Source: Microtetraspora glauca
GTDB taxonomy: Bacteria > Actinomycetota > Actinomycetes > Streptosporangiales > Streptosporangiaceae
Assembly (NCBI GenBank): GCA_001570385.1
Contig: BBYL01000015.1
Coordinates: 235,851 to 299,850, forward strand
Reading direction: 5' to 3'
DNA length: 64,000 nt
Shown: positions 1 through 8,098 of the stretch, piece by piece
How the letters are laid out: each line of letters starts with the position of its first letter
How positions within the stretch are numbered: position 1 is the first letter of the stretch
Program-made: the position numbers and the translations under genes
The notes under the pieces: generated by a model
What the model saw: only the letters and a program-made list of their open reading frames with translations
The model's database searches: none
Told to the model about the DNA's origin: nothing

Positions 1-100
1 TATCTAGCGCCGGTAAGCTCGTTGCCGTTTCGCGGCGTGAGCCGGTTCGGACGTGGCTGTCGCCGCTCCGGCCGGCTCTCCAGGGAGGAGCTGAGGACTA

Positions 101-1108
101 GTGCGGGCGCAACGGTTGATCGGTGTCACGCTCGGCCTGGGGGCGGTTCTCGCCGGGGCGGCGTGCTCCTCCGACGGCGACGCCGCGCCAGCCGCGCAGC
201 CTCAGGCCGCGGCCGCCTCGCCGTCTCCCACCCCGCCACCCGAACACCCCTTCACCGGGCGGCCGGTCGCCCAGCGCCGGCCGGTGCTCGCCGTGAAGAT
301 CGAGAACACCTCGGCGGGCAAGCCGCAGATGGGCGTGCGCAGCGCCGACATCGTCTACGTCGAGCAGGTCGAGGGCGGGCTCACCCGTCTCATGGCGATC
401 TTCTCCTCCAAGCTGCCCGCCCAGGTCGGCCCCGTCCGCAGCGCCCGGATCTCCGACCTGCACATCCTGCCGCAGTTCGGCAAGCCCGCCCTGTCGTACT
501 CCGGCGTGCAGACCAAGATGATCCCGTACGTGCAGAAGGCGTCGCTGTTCGACGTGTCCGACAGCAGCGCGCCCGGCGCGTACTTCCGGGCGCCGGGCAG
601 GTACGCGCCGTACAACCTCTTCGGGACCCCGAGGAAGCTGCTCGCCAAGGCGTCCCAGGCGGCCAAGGCGGACGACATCGGATTCGTGTTCTCCGACGAG
701 CCCCCGGCCGGTGGCGTCCCGCAGAAGAGCGTGCGCGTGCGCTACCCGGCGGCGCGCTTCGAGTTCACCTGGGCGGAGGCTCAGAAGCGCTGGCTGGTCA
801 GCCAGGACGGCAAGAAGGACATGGCCGCCGAGGGCGGCCAGCAGGGCGCGCCCACGATCGTGGTCCAGTGGGTCAAGACCGACAGGTCGGAGTTCCACGA
901 CTTCACCGGCAGCTACACGCCCATGGTCCACACCGTGGGCAAGGGCACCGGCGTCGTGCTGCGGGACGGCATGGCCTACAAGGTCAAGTGGGAGCGCCCC
1001 TCGGAGGAGGAGGGCACCACCTACACCATGGCCGACGGCACGCCGATGCCGTTCGCGCGCGGCCAGGTCTGGGTCGTCCTCGCCTCCCGCAAGCCCGTCG
1101 CCCCATGA
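101..1108 (+). CDS. DUF3048 domain-containing lipoprotein
   Basis: 335-residue predicted lipoprotein. It begins with a short positively charged N-terminus, a hydrophobic segment and a lipobox (LAGAAC, Cys about residue 22), followed by an Ala/Pro/Ser-rich linker (about 23-50), so the mature protein should be anchored outside the membrane. The rest matches the two-part DUF3048 family (YerB-like): an N-terminal part with the GPVRSAR stretch and a C-terminal part ending in a W-V-V-L core. The GTG start has a GGGAGGAG ribosome site about 10 bases upstream. The biochemical role of the family is not established. It precedes pdxS but a hairpin separates the two, so it is probably its own unit. Confidence 0.85.
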   Translation: MRAQRLIGVTLGLGAVLAGAACSSDGDAAPAAQPQAAAASPSPTPPPEHPFTGRPVAQRRPVLAVKIENTSAGKPQMGVRSADIVYVEQVEGGLTRLMAIFSSKLPAQVGPVRSARISDLHILPQFGKPALSYSGVQTKMIPYVQKASLFDVSDSSAPGAYFRAPGRYAPYNLFGTPRKLLAKASQAAKADDIGFVFSDEPPAGGVPQKSVRVRYPAARFEFTWAEAQKRWLVSQDGKKDMAAEGGQQGAPTIVVQWVKTDRSEFHDFTGSYTPMVHTVGKGTGVVLRDGMAYKVKWERPSEEEGTTYTMADGTPMPFARGQVWVVLASRKPVAP

Positions 1109-1121
1109 CCAGAGTGACCGG

Positions 1122-1140
1122 AGGAGCCCCTGGGGCTCCT
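1122..1140 (+). terminator. Hairpin after the DUF3048 gene
   Basis: AGGAGCCCC and GGGGCTCCT form a perfect 9-base inverted repeat separated by one base, 14 bases after the stop codon. There is no T-tract, as is common for actinobacterial terminators. Confidence 0.5.
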
Positions 1141-1258
1141 GATGGGCGGGGCGTACAAAAAGCGGGCCGAACCCTTACAGGATGGCGCGTCGGGCCAAGC
1201 TTCGGTCAGGACCTAACATGGAGTGGAATCCATTGGTCCGCCGTCGTGAGGTAGCAAC

Positions 1259-2173
1259 GTGTCCAGCAGCACGCCCGAAGTCAACGAGACCGCCGCCGTC
1301 GGCACCGCCCGTGTGAAGCGCGGCATGGCCGAGATGCTCAAGGGCGGCGTCATCATGGACGTCGTCACGCCCGAGCAGGCCAAGATCGCCGAGGACGCGG
1401 GTGCGGTCGCGGTCATGGCGCTGGAGCGGGTGCCCGCCGACATCCGCGCCCAGGGCGGGGTTTCCCGGATGAGCGACCCCGACATGATCGAGGGCATCAT
1501 CGGCGCCGTCTCCATTCCGGTCATGGCCAAGGCCCGCATCGGCCACTTCGTCGAGGCCCAGGTGCTGCAGGCGCTTGGCGTCGACTACATCGACGAGTCC
1601 GAGGTGCTGACCCCGGCCGACTACGCCAACCACATCGACAAGTGGCGCTTCACCGTTCCCTACGTCTGCGGTGCCACCAACCTGGGCGAGGCGCTGCGCC
1701 GCATCACCGAGGGCGCCGCGATGATCCGCTCCAAGGGTGAGGCCGGCACCGGCGACGTCTCCAACGCCGTCACCCACATGCGCACCATCCGCGCCGAGAT
1801 CCGGCGGCTCACCTCGCTCCCCGAGGACGAGCTGTACGTCGCCGCCAAGGAACTGCAGGCGCCGTACGAGCTGGTCGCCGAGGTCGCGAAGGCCGGAAAG
1901 CTGCCGGTCGTGCTGTTCACCGCGGGCGGCATCGCCACCCCGGCCGACGCCGCGATGATGATGCAGCTCGGCGCCGAGGGCGTCTTCGTCGGCTCCGGCA
2001 TCTTCAAGTCCGGTGACCCGGCCAAGCGCGCCGCCGCCATCGTCAAGGCCACCACCTTCTACGACGACCCCGACGTGGTCGCCAAGGTCTCGCGCGGTCT
2101 CGGCGAGGCGATGGTCGGCATCAACGTCGACGACATCCCGGTCCCGCACCGGCTGGCCGAGCGCGGCTGGTGA
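1259..2173 (+). CDS. pdxS: Pyridoxal 5'-phosphate synthase, lyase subunit PdxS
   Basis: 304 residues, the usual length of PdxS. Together with the glutaminase PdxT it makes PLP from ribose 5-phosphate, glyceraldehyde 3-phosphate and ammonia in the cytoplasm. The (beta/alpha)8 barrel is complete: VMAKARIGHF contains the substrate-binding lysine (K91, equivalent to Lys81 of Bacillus) and SKGEAGTGDVS the second lysine (K159, equivalent to Lys149). The phosphate loop GGIATPADA and the GSGIFKS motif are present. GTG start with GAGGT 6 bases upstream. In related genomes pdxT follows directly; here a MarR regulator and an MFS gene lie between them. Family assignment is certain. Confidence 0.97.
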   Translation: MSSSTPEVNETAAVGTARVKRGMAEMLKGGVIMDVVTPEQAKIAEDAGAVAVMALERVPADIRAQGGVSRMSDPDMIEGIIGAVSIPVMAKARIGHFVEAQVLQALGVDYIDESEVLTPADYANHIDKWRFTVPYVCGATNLGEALRRITEGAAMIRSKGEAGTGDVSNAVTHMRTIRAEIRRLTSLPEDELYVAAKELQAPYELVAEVAKAGKLPVVLFTAGGIATPADAAMMMQLGAEGVFVGSGIFKSGDPAKRAAAIVKATTFYDDPDVVAKVSRGLGEAMVGINVDDIPVPHRLAERGW

Positions 2174-2197
2174 TCACGCCACCACACGGCTGAGCGC

Positions 2198-2227
2198 GAC
2201 GGCGGTCCCGACCACGGGGCCGCCGTC
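2198..2227 (+). terminator. Hairpin after pdxS
   Basis: GACGGCGG pairs with CCGCCGTC, with a further CCCG/CGGG pairing inside, 24 bases after the pdxS stop. It probably ends the pdxS transcript and insulates it from the MarR gene. Confidence 0.5.
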
Positions 2228-2280
2228 TCCGCGTCTGTGGGGTCCTTCCGCCTCTTCCGGGGACCCCGCCGGGCGAATAC

Positions 2281-2310
2281 TTAGACAGACTAAGTTAGTA
2301 TGGCTAAGTA
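2281..2310 (+). promoter_or_regulatory. Repeat-rich candidate MarR operator
   Basis: Just upstream of the MarR start, in an AT-rich pocket of an otherwise GC-rich region, the elements TTAG and CTAA alternate: TTAGACAGACTAA, then ACTAAGTTAGT (2289-2299, perfect 5-base arms around one G), then CTAAGT. Overlapping inverted repeats of this size upstream of a marR gene are a typical autoregulatory operator. Binding is inferred. Confidence 0.55.
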
Positions 2311-2735
2311 TGACGACGGATGACACGCGAGGGCTGGCGGAGAGCCTGTCCCGCGAGCTGCGCCACCTGGTGCTCCTACTGCGCCGCACGACGGCGGGCC
2401 AGCCGATCACCACCCAGCAGTACTCCGTGCTCGGCTCCCTGGAGGGCGGCGGCCGGCGGATGACCGAGCTGGCCGAGGAGCACGCGGTGCAACTCCCCAC
2501 GATGACGGTGCAGATCAACCGGCTGGAGGAGGCCGGACTGGTGGCGCGCGCGGCCGATCCCGCCGACGCGCGGGTCCGCACCGTCGAACTCACCGACGAG
2601 GGGCGCACCCGCCTGTACGCCGTCCGGCAGTCCAGGATCGCCTACCTCACCCGTCAGCTGAGCACGCTCACCCCGGAGGAGCGCGCCGCCATCGACGTCG
2701 CACTGCCCGCCCTCGCCAAGCTCGGCCGGAGCTGA
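2310..2735 (+). CDS. MarR family transcriptional regulator
   Basis: 141-residue winged helix-turn-helix regulator of the MarR family. Recognition: the ITTQQYSVLGSL helix, TELAEEHAVQLPTMTVQINRLEEAGLV (HTH) and the wing AADPADARVRTVELTDEGR, where the DxR and T-x-E-G signature is intact. The start at 2310 (MTTDDTRG) is chosen because the frame further upstream has no homology and overlaps the hairpin after pdxS. The MFS transporter gene starts 11 bases downstream, so the two form a regulator-pump pair, probably de-repressed by a pump substrate that cannot be named from sequence. No conserved cysteine points to redox sensing. Confidence 0.9.
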   Translation: MTTDDTRGLAESLSRELRHLVLLLRRTTAGQPITTQQYSVLGSLEGGGRRMTELAEEHAVQLPTMTVQINRLEEAGLVARAADPADARVRTVELTDEGRTRLYAVRQSRIAYLTRQLSTLTPEERAAIDVALPALAKLGRS

Positions 2736-2746
2736 AGGAGCCCACG

Positions 2747-3955
2747 GTGTCACAGCAGAACGGCGGGATCCTCCGTCAGCCCGTATCGGTCTGGGCCACG
2801 GCGTTCGCCGCGGTGGTGGCCTTCATGGGGATCGGGCTCGTCGATCCCATCCTCCCCTCGATCGCGCAGGGCCTGCACGCCACGCCGAGCCAGGTGTCGC
2901 TGCTGTTCACCAGCTACTTCCTGGTCACCGCGGTCGCGATGCTGGTCACCGGCTGGGTCTCCAGCAGGATCGGCGGCAAGCGGACCCTGTTGCTCGGTCT
3001 CGCGCTCGTCATCGTCTTCGCCGCACTGGCCGGGACGTCCGGAACGGTCGGGCAGCTCGTCGGCTTCCGCGCCGGCTGGGGCCTGGGCAACGCGCTGTTC
3101 GTGGCCACGGCGCTGGCGGTGATCGTCGGCGCGGCCAGCGGCGGCGCCGAGAAGGCCATCATCCTGTACGAGGCGGCCCTCGGCCTCGGCATCTCCCTCG
3201 GCCCGCTGGTCGGGGCGCTCCTGGGCGACTGGAACTGGCGGGCGCCCTTCTTCGGCACCGCGACGCTGATGGCCGTCGGCTTCGTCCTGATCGTGACCAT
3301 GCTCGCGGCGACGCCGAAGCCCGCCGCACGGACCCGGCTGGGCGATCCGATCCGCGCCCTCGCCCACGGCGGCCTGTCCACCACCGCCTTCACCGCGCTC
3401 TTCTACAACTTCGCGTTCTTCACCGTGCTGGCGTTCACGCCGTTCATCCTCGGCATGTCGGCGTACGGCATCGGCGCGGTGTTCTTCGGCTGGGGCGTGT
3501 GCGTCGCGCTGGCCTCCGTCTTCGGGGCTCCCTGGCTGCAGCGCCGCCTCGGGTCGGTCCGGGTGCTCTTCCTCTCCCTCGGGCTGCTGGCCGTCCTCCA
3601 GGTGGGCATCGCGCTCTCCGGGCAGGCCGGGACGGTCGTCTTCGTCATCCTGTGCGGCATTCCCATCGGGTTCAACAACACGATCTTCACCGAGGCCGCG
3701 ATGGAGGTGTCCGACGCGCCGCGTCCCGTCGCCTCGGCCGGATACAACTTCGTCCGCTGGATGGGCGGCGCGCTCGCGCCGTACATCGTGACCAAGCTGG
3801 GCGAGGAGTTCGGGGACGCCGTGCCGTACTACGTGGGCGCGGCCTGCTGCCTCGTCGGCATCGCGATCCTGTACGCCCGGCGGCACCACCTGGCCACCCT
3901 GGACCACGTCGACGTCGATCACACCTTCCAGGACGCGTCGCCCGCACAGGCATAA
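2747..3955 (+). CDS. MFS transporter (DHA1-like efflux pump)
   Basis: 402 residues with about 12 hydrophobic segments. After the first helix (MGIGLVDPILPSI) comes the loop motif GWVSSRIGGKRTLLLG, the family motif A of major facilitator transporters, and LGPLVGALLGDWNWRAPFF, the motif C region of drug/H+ antiporters. Close in type to EmrD/Bcr or CmlA-like exporters, but the substrate is unknown. The GTG start has AAGGAG 7 bases upstream. Co-transcribed with the MarR gene 11 bases upstream. The pair separates pdxS from pdxT and has no evident link with vitamin B6. Confidence 0.9.
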   Translation: MSQQNGGILRQPVSVWATAFAAVVAFMGIGLVDPILPSIAQGLHATPSQVSLLFTSYFLVTAVAMLVTGWVSSRIGGKRTLLLGLALVIVFAALAGTSGTVGQLVGFRAGWGLGNALFVATALAVIVGAASGGAEKAIILYEAALGLGISLGPLVGALLGDWNWRAPFFGTATLMAVGFVLIVTMLAATPKPAARTRLGDPIRALAHGGLSTTAFTALFYNFAFFTVLAFTPFILGMSAYGIGAVFFGWGVCVALASVFGAPWLQRRLGSVRVLFLSLGLLAVLQVGIALSGQAGTVVFVILCGIPIGFNNTIFTEAAMEVSDAPRPVASAGYNFVRWMGGALAPYIVTKLGEEFGDAVPYYVGAACCLVGIAILYARRHHLATLDHVDVDHTFQDASPAQA

Positions 3956-3965
3956 AACGTGCGGT

Positions 3966-3995
3966 TTGGGGCGTTCTGCGCCTTGGTTCTACGCT
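3966..3995 (+). promoter_or_regulatory. Candidate promoter for pdxT
   Basis: TTGGGG (3966-3971), an 18-base gap and TACGCT (3990-3995) lie about 30 bases ahead of the pdxT start. A promoter is expected here because pdxT is detached from pdxS. Weak match to the -35 consensus. Confidence 0.35.
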
Positions 3996-4022
3996 GGGAC
4001 CACCGCTGACGAAAGGATGATC

Positions 4023-4613
4023 GTGACGACTGCGCCGCTGATCGGCGTGCTCGCCCTCCAGGGCGACGTGCGCGAGCACGCCCGCGCCATCGAGGCCGCG
4101 GGTGCCAGGGCGATGGCCGTACGCCGCAGGAGCGAACTGGACGCGGTCGACGCGCTGGTGCTCCCCGGCGGCGAGTCGACCACGATGTGGAAGCTCGCGA
4201 CCGCGTTCGACCTGCTCGAACCGCTCCGGCTACGGATCAAGGACGGCCTGCCCACGTACGGCTCCTGCGCGGGGATGATCATGCTGGCCGACCGGATCGA
4301 GGGCGGCGTCGACGGCCAGGAGACACTGGGCGGCATCGACATGGTCGTGCGCCGCAACGCCTTCGGCCGCCAGGTCGACTCCTTCGAGGCCGATCTCGAC
4401 TTCGCGGCCAAGGGCCGCGTCCGGGCCGTCTTCATCCGCGCGCCGTGGGTCGAGTCGATCGGACCCGACGTGGAGGTGCTGGGCCGGGCGGAGCCCGGGG
4501 GTAGGATCGTCGCGGTCCGACAGGGACCTCTGCTCGCGACGTCCTTCCACCCGGAGTTGACGGGTGACGCGCGGGTGCACTCGTATTTTGTCGAAATGGT
4601 GAGGGAGTTCTAG
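4023..4613 (+). CDS. pdxT: Pyridoxal 5'-phosphate synthase, glutaminase subunit PdxT
   Basis: 196-residue class I glutamine amidotransferase that feeds ammonia to PdxS. The N-terminus IGVLALQGDVREH, the oxyanion loop LPGGESTTMWK, the nucleophile in YGSCAGM (C82) and the His-Glu pair in SFHPELTGD (H176, E178) are all present, so it should be active. The GTG at 4023 is preferred over the ATG at 4017 because the GAAAGG ribosome site at 4011-4016 would touch the ATG but sits 6 bases from the GTG. The YebC gene begins 3 bases after its stop. Confidence 0.96.
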   Translation: MTTAPLIGVLALQGDVREHARAIEAAGARAMAVRRRSELDAVDALVLPGGESTTMWKLATAFDLLEPLRLRIKDGLPTYGSCAGMIMLADRIEGGVDGQETLGGIDMVVRRNAFGRQVDSFEADLDFAAKGRVRAVFIRAPWVESIGPDVEVLGRAEPGGRIVAVRQGPLLATSFHPELTGDARVHSYFVEMVREF

Positions 4614-4616
4614 GCG

Positions 4617-5372
4617 ATGTCCGGCCACTCCAAATGGGCGACGACGAAGCACAAGAAGGCCGCGCTCGACTCCAAGCGCGGAAAGCTGTTCGCCAAGCTC
4701 ATCAAGAACATCGAGGTCGCGGCCCGGACCGGCGGCCCCGACCCGGACGGTAACCCGACGCTGTACGACGCGATCACCAAGGCGCGGAAGAACTCCGTGC
4801 CCATCGACAACATCGAGCGGGCGCGCAAGCGCGGCGGCGGCCTGGAGGCCGGCGGCGCCGACTGGCAGACCATCATGTACGAGGGCTACGCCCCCGGCGG
4901 CGTGGCCGTGCTGATCGAGTGCCTCACCGACAACCGCAACCGGGCGGCGTCCGAGGTCCGCGTCGCGCTGACCCGCAACGGCGGCTCGCTGGCCGACCCC
5001 GGCTCGGTGTCGTACATGTTCAACCGCAAGGGCGTCGTCCTGGTGCCGAGGGCCGGCGACCTCTCCGAGGACGACGTGCTGATGGCCGTCCTCGACGCGG
5101 GCGCCGAAGAGGTCAACGACCTCGGCGAGGCGTTCGAGGTCGTGTCCGAGGCGACGAACCTGATCCCGGTGCGCACGGCGCTCCAGGACGCGGGGATCGA
5201 CTACGAGTCCGCCGAGGCGAGCTTCCTGCCCAGCATGAACATCCCGCTCGACGAGGAGGGCGCGCGCAAGGTCTTCCGCCTCATCGACGCGCTCGAGGAC
5301 AGCGACGACGTGCAGAACGTCTGGGCGAACTTCGACGTCTCCGACGAGATCATGGAGAGGCTGGAGGCGTAG
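4617..5372 (+). CDS. YebC/PmpR family regulatory protein
   Basis: 251 residues, full-length YebC/PmpR (TACO1) family. The opening SGHSKWATTKHKKAALDSKR and the DPDGNPTLYDAITKARK and GYAPGGVAVL stretches are diagnostic. Members are cytoplasmic proteins described as transcription regulators and more recently as translation factors that relieve ribosome stalling; which applies here is not visible. GAGGGAG lies 9 bases before the ATG. Gene order pdxT-yebC-ruvCAB is the usual actinobacterial one. The stop codon sits in the loop of a terminator-like hairpin. Confidence 0.95.
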   Translation: MSGHSKWATTKHKKAALDSKRGKLFAKLIKNIEVAARTGGPDPDGNPTLYDAITKARKNSVPIDNIERARKRGGGLEAGGADWQTIMYEGYAPGGVAVLIECLTDNRNRAASEVRVALTRNGGSLADPGSVSYMFNRKGVVLVPRAGDLSEDDVLMAVLDAGAEEVNDLGEAFEVVSEATNLIPVRTALQDAGIDYESAEASFLPSMNIPLDEEGARKVFRLIDALEDSDDVQNVWANFDVSDEIMERLEA

Positions 5373-5384
5373 GCGCCTCCAGCC
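5359..5384 (+). terminator. Hairpin overlapping the yebC stop codon
   Basis: GGCTGGAGGCG (5359-5369) pairs perfectly with CGCCTCCAGCC (5374-5384) around a 4-base loop. The TAG stop (5370-5372) is in the loop, so the last four codons form the left arm. No T-tract. Confidence 0.6.
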
Positions 5385-5497
5385 GGTCCGCCGCCCGCGC
5401 CGTCGTCCCGGTCATCGCGTGACCACGACGGGTACGGCACGGGCGGCACGGAAAACCGGTTGGCGGCGGGCCGCCCACCGGCATAGTTTGGCCGATC

Positions 5498-6655
5498 GTG
5501 GACATCCGTGACCTGACCGCCGACGATCTCGACGCGGTACTCGACAACCGCAAGCGCGCCTTCGGCCCTCTTTCCGGCGGAGACGCCGAGACCTGGCGCA
5601 AGATGGTGGCGCCGTTCCTGCCGGAGGGGCGCTACATCGGCGCTTTCGACGGCTCCCGGCTGGTCGCCACCGCGCGGATCAACGCCTACACCCAGTGGTG
5701 GCACGGCCGGCCGATGTCGATGGGCGGCGTCGCGGGCGTCACGGTCGCTCCGGAGGACCGGGGCCGCGGTGTGGGCCGCCTCATCATGCGGGCGACCATC
5801 GACCGGGCGGCCGAGCTCGGTCACGTCGTCTCCGCCCTCTATCCGGCCACCACGCCGCTCTATCGCGGCATGGGCTGGGAGCACGCGGGCGGCCTGAGCC
5901 GGACGACCCTCCCCACCGAGACGCTGCGCGCGCTGGGCGCGGGCGGCGCCGACGTCAAGCTGCGCCGGATGGGCCCGGACGACGCGCCCGAGCTCATCGC
6001 GACGATGGGGCGGGTCTACGCCTCCACCCGCGCGTCCGGCCCGCTCTGCTACGACGAGCGCACGTGGCGCCTGTGGCTGGCCGAGGAGGACGACTTCTGC
6101 TACATCGCCGACGACGGTTTCGTGATCTACCGGTGGAGCGGCAAGGACATCGAGGTCGACGGCTGCGTGGCCGGATCCGAGGCGACGACGCGGGCCCTGT
6201 GGTCGCTGGTCGGCACGGCCTCCTCGATCGCCAAGTCGGTCACGGCGTGCGTCGAACCGCAGGACCCCCTGCTCTGGCTGATCCGCGAGCGGTCGCAGGA
6301 CGAGATCAGGCAGACGCGCTGGATGTTCCGCCTGATCGACCTCCCCGCCGCCGTCGCCCGGCGCGGCTTCCCGGCGGGAGTCTCGCTGGACGCCGTCGTC
6401 CACGTCGAGGACGCGCAACGCCCGTCGAACTCCGGCTCCTGGCGGCTGGAGGTCTCCGCGGGATCGGGCACCGCCACCGCCGTCGCGGACGGGGGAGGGC
6501 CCACCTTCACGGTCGGCGGCCTGTCCGCGCTGTTCGCCGGCGTCCCCACGGCCACGCTGCGCCGTACCGGCCTGGTCACGGGCGGCTCCGCCGAGGACGA
6601 CGAGGCGCTCGACTCGGCCTTCCGTTGCGCGGCGTACATGATCGACTACTTCTGA
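5498..6655 (+). CDS. Eis-like GNAT family N-acetyltransferase
   Basis: 385 residues, the length and layout of the Eis (enhanced intracellular survival) family: N-terminal GNAT domain (about 1-140) with the acetyl-CoA loop VAPEDRGRGVGRLIM, a second degenerate GNAT-like domain, and a C-terminal domain resembling sterol carrier protein 2 (about 285-385) ending in a short hydrophobic tail. MGWEHAG is the conserved region just after the acetyl-CoA site. Eis proteins acetylate amines of aminoglycosides and of proteins or peptides; the substrate here is not predictable. GTG start. It stands alone between yebC and ruvC, where most relatives have nothing. Confidence 0.85.
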   Translation: MDIRDLTADDLDAVLDNRKRAFGPLSGGDAETWRKMVAPFLPEGRYIGAFDGSRLVATARINAYTQWWHGRPMSMGGVAGVTVAPEDRGRGVGRLIMRATIDRAAELGHVVSALYPATTPLYRGMGWEHAGGLSRTTLPTETLRALGAGGADVKLRRMGPDDAPELIATMGRVYASTRASGPLCYDERTWRLWLAEEDDFCYIADDGFVIYRWSGKDIEVDGCVAGSEATTRALWSLVGTASSIAKSVTACVEPQDPLLWLIRERSQDEIRQTRWMFRLIDLPAAVARRGFPAGVSLDAVVHVEDAQRPSNSGSWRLEVSAGSGTATAVADGGGPTFTVGGLSALFAGVPTATLRRTGLVTGGSAEDDEALDSAFRCAAYMIDYF

Positions 6656-6749
6656 TTCCGCGTTACCGGCGATCTAGCGCCCCCGCCCGGAGTAGAGTTC
6701 TTCGCCGAACACGTGTTCGGCGAAGAACGGATCCGGGGGAGGCGTGCCG

Positions 6750-7346
6750 GTGCGATTGCCCGAGCTGAGGGTGATGGGAGTCGATCCGGGGCTGACCCGA
6801 TGCGGCCTCGGAGCGGTCGAGGGCCGTCCCGGCGCCGCGCTTCGCATGGTCGCCGTCGGGGTGGTCCGCACGCCCGCCGATGACGACATCGGCTCACGGC
6901 TGGTCGCCATCGAGGCCGGGATCGAGCGCTGGCTCGACGAGATCCGGCCGGACGCGGTGGCCGTGGAACGCGTCTTCGCCCAGCACAACGTGCGCACCGT
7001 GATGGGCACCGCACAGGCGTCCGCGGTCGCCATCACCTGCGCCGCGCGCCGGGGCCTGCCGGTCGCGCTGCACACGCCGAGCGAGGTGAAGGCCGCCATC
7101 ACCGGGAACGGCAACGCCGACAAGAAGCAGGTCGGCACCATGGTCACCCGGCTGCTGAGGCTGGACGCCATGCCCAAGCCGGCCGACGCCGCCGACGCGC
7201 TGGCCCTCGCCATCTGCCACGTCTGGCGCGGGGGCGTGCAGAACCGGCTGGCCCTGGCCCAGGCGCAGGCCCTCGCCAAGAGAGGCGGTCCGGGGGCGAA
7301 CATCGCGCTGCAGCCCGGTTATCGCCACCCCGGAGCCGGCCGATGA
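6750..7346 (+). CDS. ruvC: Crossover junction endodeoxyribonuclease RuvC
   Basis: About 198 residues. RuvC resolves Holliday junctions by symmetrical cleavage. The acidic active site is present: D12 in VMGVDPGLTRCG, the glutamate in AVAVERVFAQHNVRTVMGTAQ, and the C-terminal KPADAADALALAICH pair. GTG codons at 6744 and 6750 are both in frame; GGGGGAGG at 6735-6742 is 7 bases from the second, so that is preferred. ruvA follows after 82 bases and ruvB overlaps or adjoins ruvA, forming the standard ruvCAB cluster. Confidence 0.96.
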   Translation: MRLPELRVMGVDPGLTRCGLGAVEGRPGAALRMVAVGVVRTPADDDIGSRLVAIEAGIERWLDEIRPDAVAVERVFAQHNVRTVMGTAQASAVAITCAARRGLPVALHTPSEVKAAITGNGNADKKQVGTMVTRLLRLDAMPKPADAADALALAICHVWRGGVQNRLALAQAQALAKRGGPGANIALQPGYRHPGAGR

Positions 7347-7428
7347 GCGGGGCGCATCGGATGTCGGCATCCTCTGGTAGGACTGGGGACCGCGAGGCCG
7401 GGCGGGCCGATGGGGGAGGGAGCGCGCA

Positions 7429-8049
7429 GTGATCGCATCCGTGGCGGGCCGGGTGACCGGCATCGGGCCGGACGCCGCCGTGATCGAGATGGGCGGGGTG
7501 GGCATCCTGGTCCACTGCACCCCTGGCACGCTGGCCGGCCTGCGGGTGGGTGAGCCCGGCAGGCTCGCGACCTCACTGGTCGTCCGCGAGGAGTCGCTCA
7601 CCCTGTACGGCTTCGCCTCCGACGACGAGCGCACCGTGTTCGAGATGCTCCAGACCGCCAGTGGCGTCGGGCCGCGCATCGCGCTCGCCATGCTGGCCGT
7701 GCACACGCCGAGCGCGCTGCGGGTGGCCGTCGCCAGCGCCGACATCAAGGCGCTGACCATGGTGCCCGGCATCGGCCAGAAGGGCGCCCAGCGCATCGTG
7801 CTCGAACTCAAGGGCAAGCTGGGCACGCCCGACGAGGCGGTCAACGCCGCGCTGGGCGGCGGGGCTCCGGTTCCCGCCTGGCGCGATCAGGTCCATTCCG
7901 GCCTGGTCGGCCTCGGCTACTCCACCAGGGACGCCGACGAGGCCGTCGCCGCCGTGGCCCCCGAGGCGGACGCCGAAGTGGCCGCCGGCCGGGCGCCCCA
8001 GGTCGCCGCGCTACTCAAGTCGGCCCTGCGCGCGCTGAGTGTCCGGTGA
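7429..8049 (+). CDS. ruvA: Holliday junction DNA helicase subunit RuvA
   Basis: 206 residues. RuvA tetramers bind the four-way junction and load RuvB. Seen: N-terminal OB fold (MIASVAGRVTGIGPDAAVIEMGGVGI), two helix-hairpin-helix motifs (ASGVGPRIALAML and VPGIGQKGAQRIVLELK), and the C-terminal RuvB-contacting domain (about 155-206: ALVGLGYS-type helix, here GLVGLGYSTRDADEAV). GTG start with a strong GGGGGAGGGAG site. ruvB begins about 50 bases downstream. Confidence 0.97.
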   Translation: MIASVAGRVTGIGPDAAVIEMGGVGILVHCTPGTLAGLRVGEPGRLATSLVVREESLTLYGFASDDERTVFEMLQTASGVGPRIALAMLAVHTPSALRVAVASADIKALTMVPGIGQKGAQRIVLELKGKLGTPDEAVNAALGGGAPVPAWRDQVHSGLVGLGYSTRDADEAVAAVAPEADAEVAAGRAPQVAALLKSALRALSVR

Positions 8050-8098
8050 GCCGTCCGGTGAAACCTTCAGCGCGCCCGCCGATCCCGGGGAGACCGTC

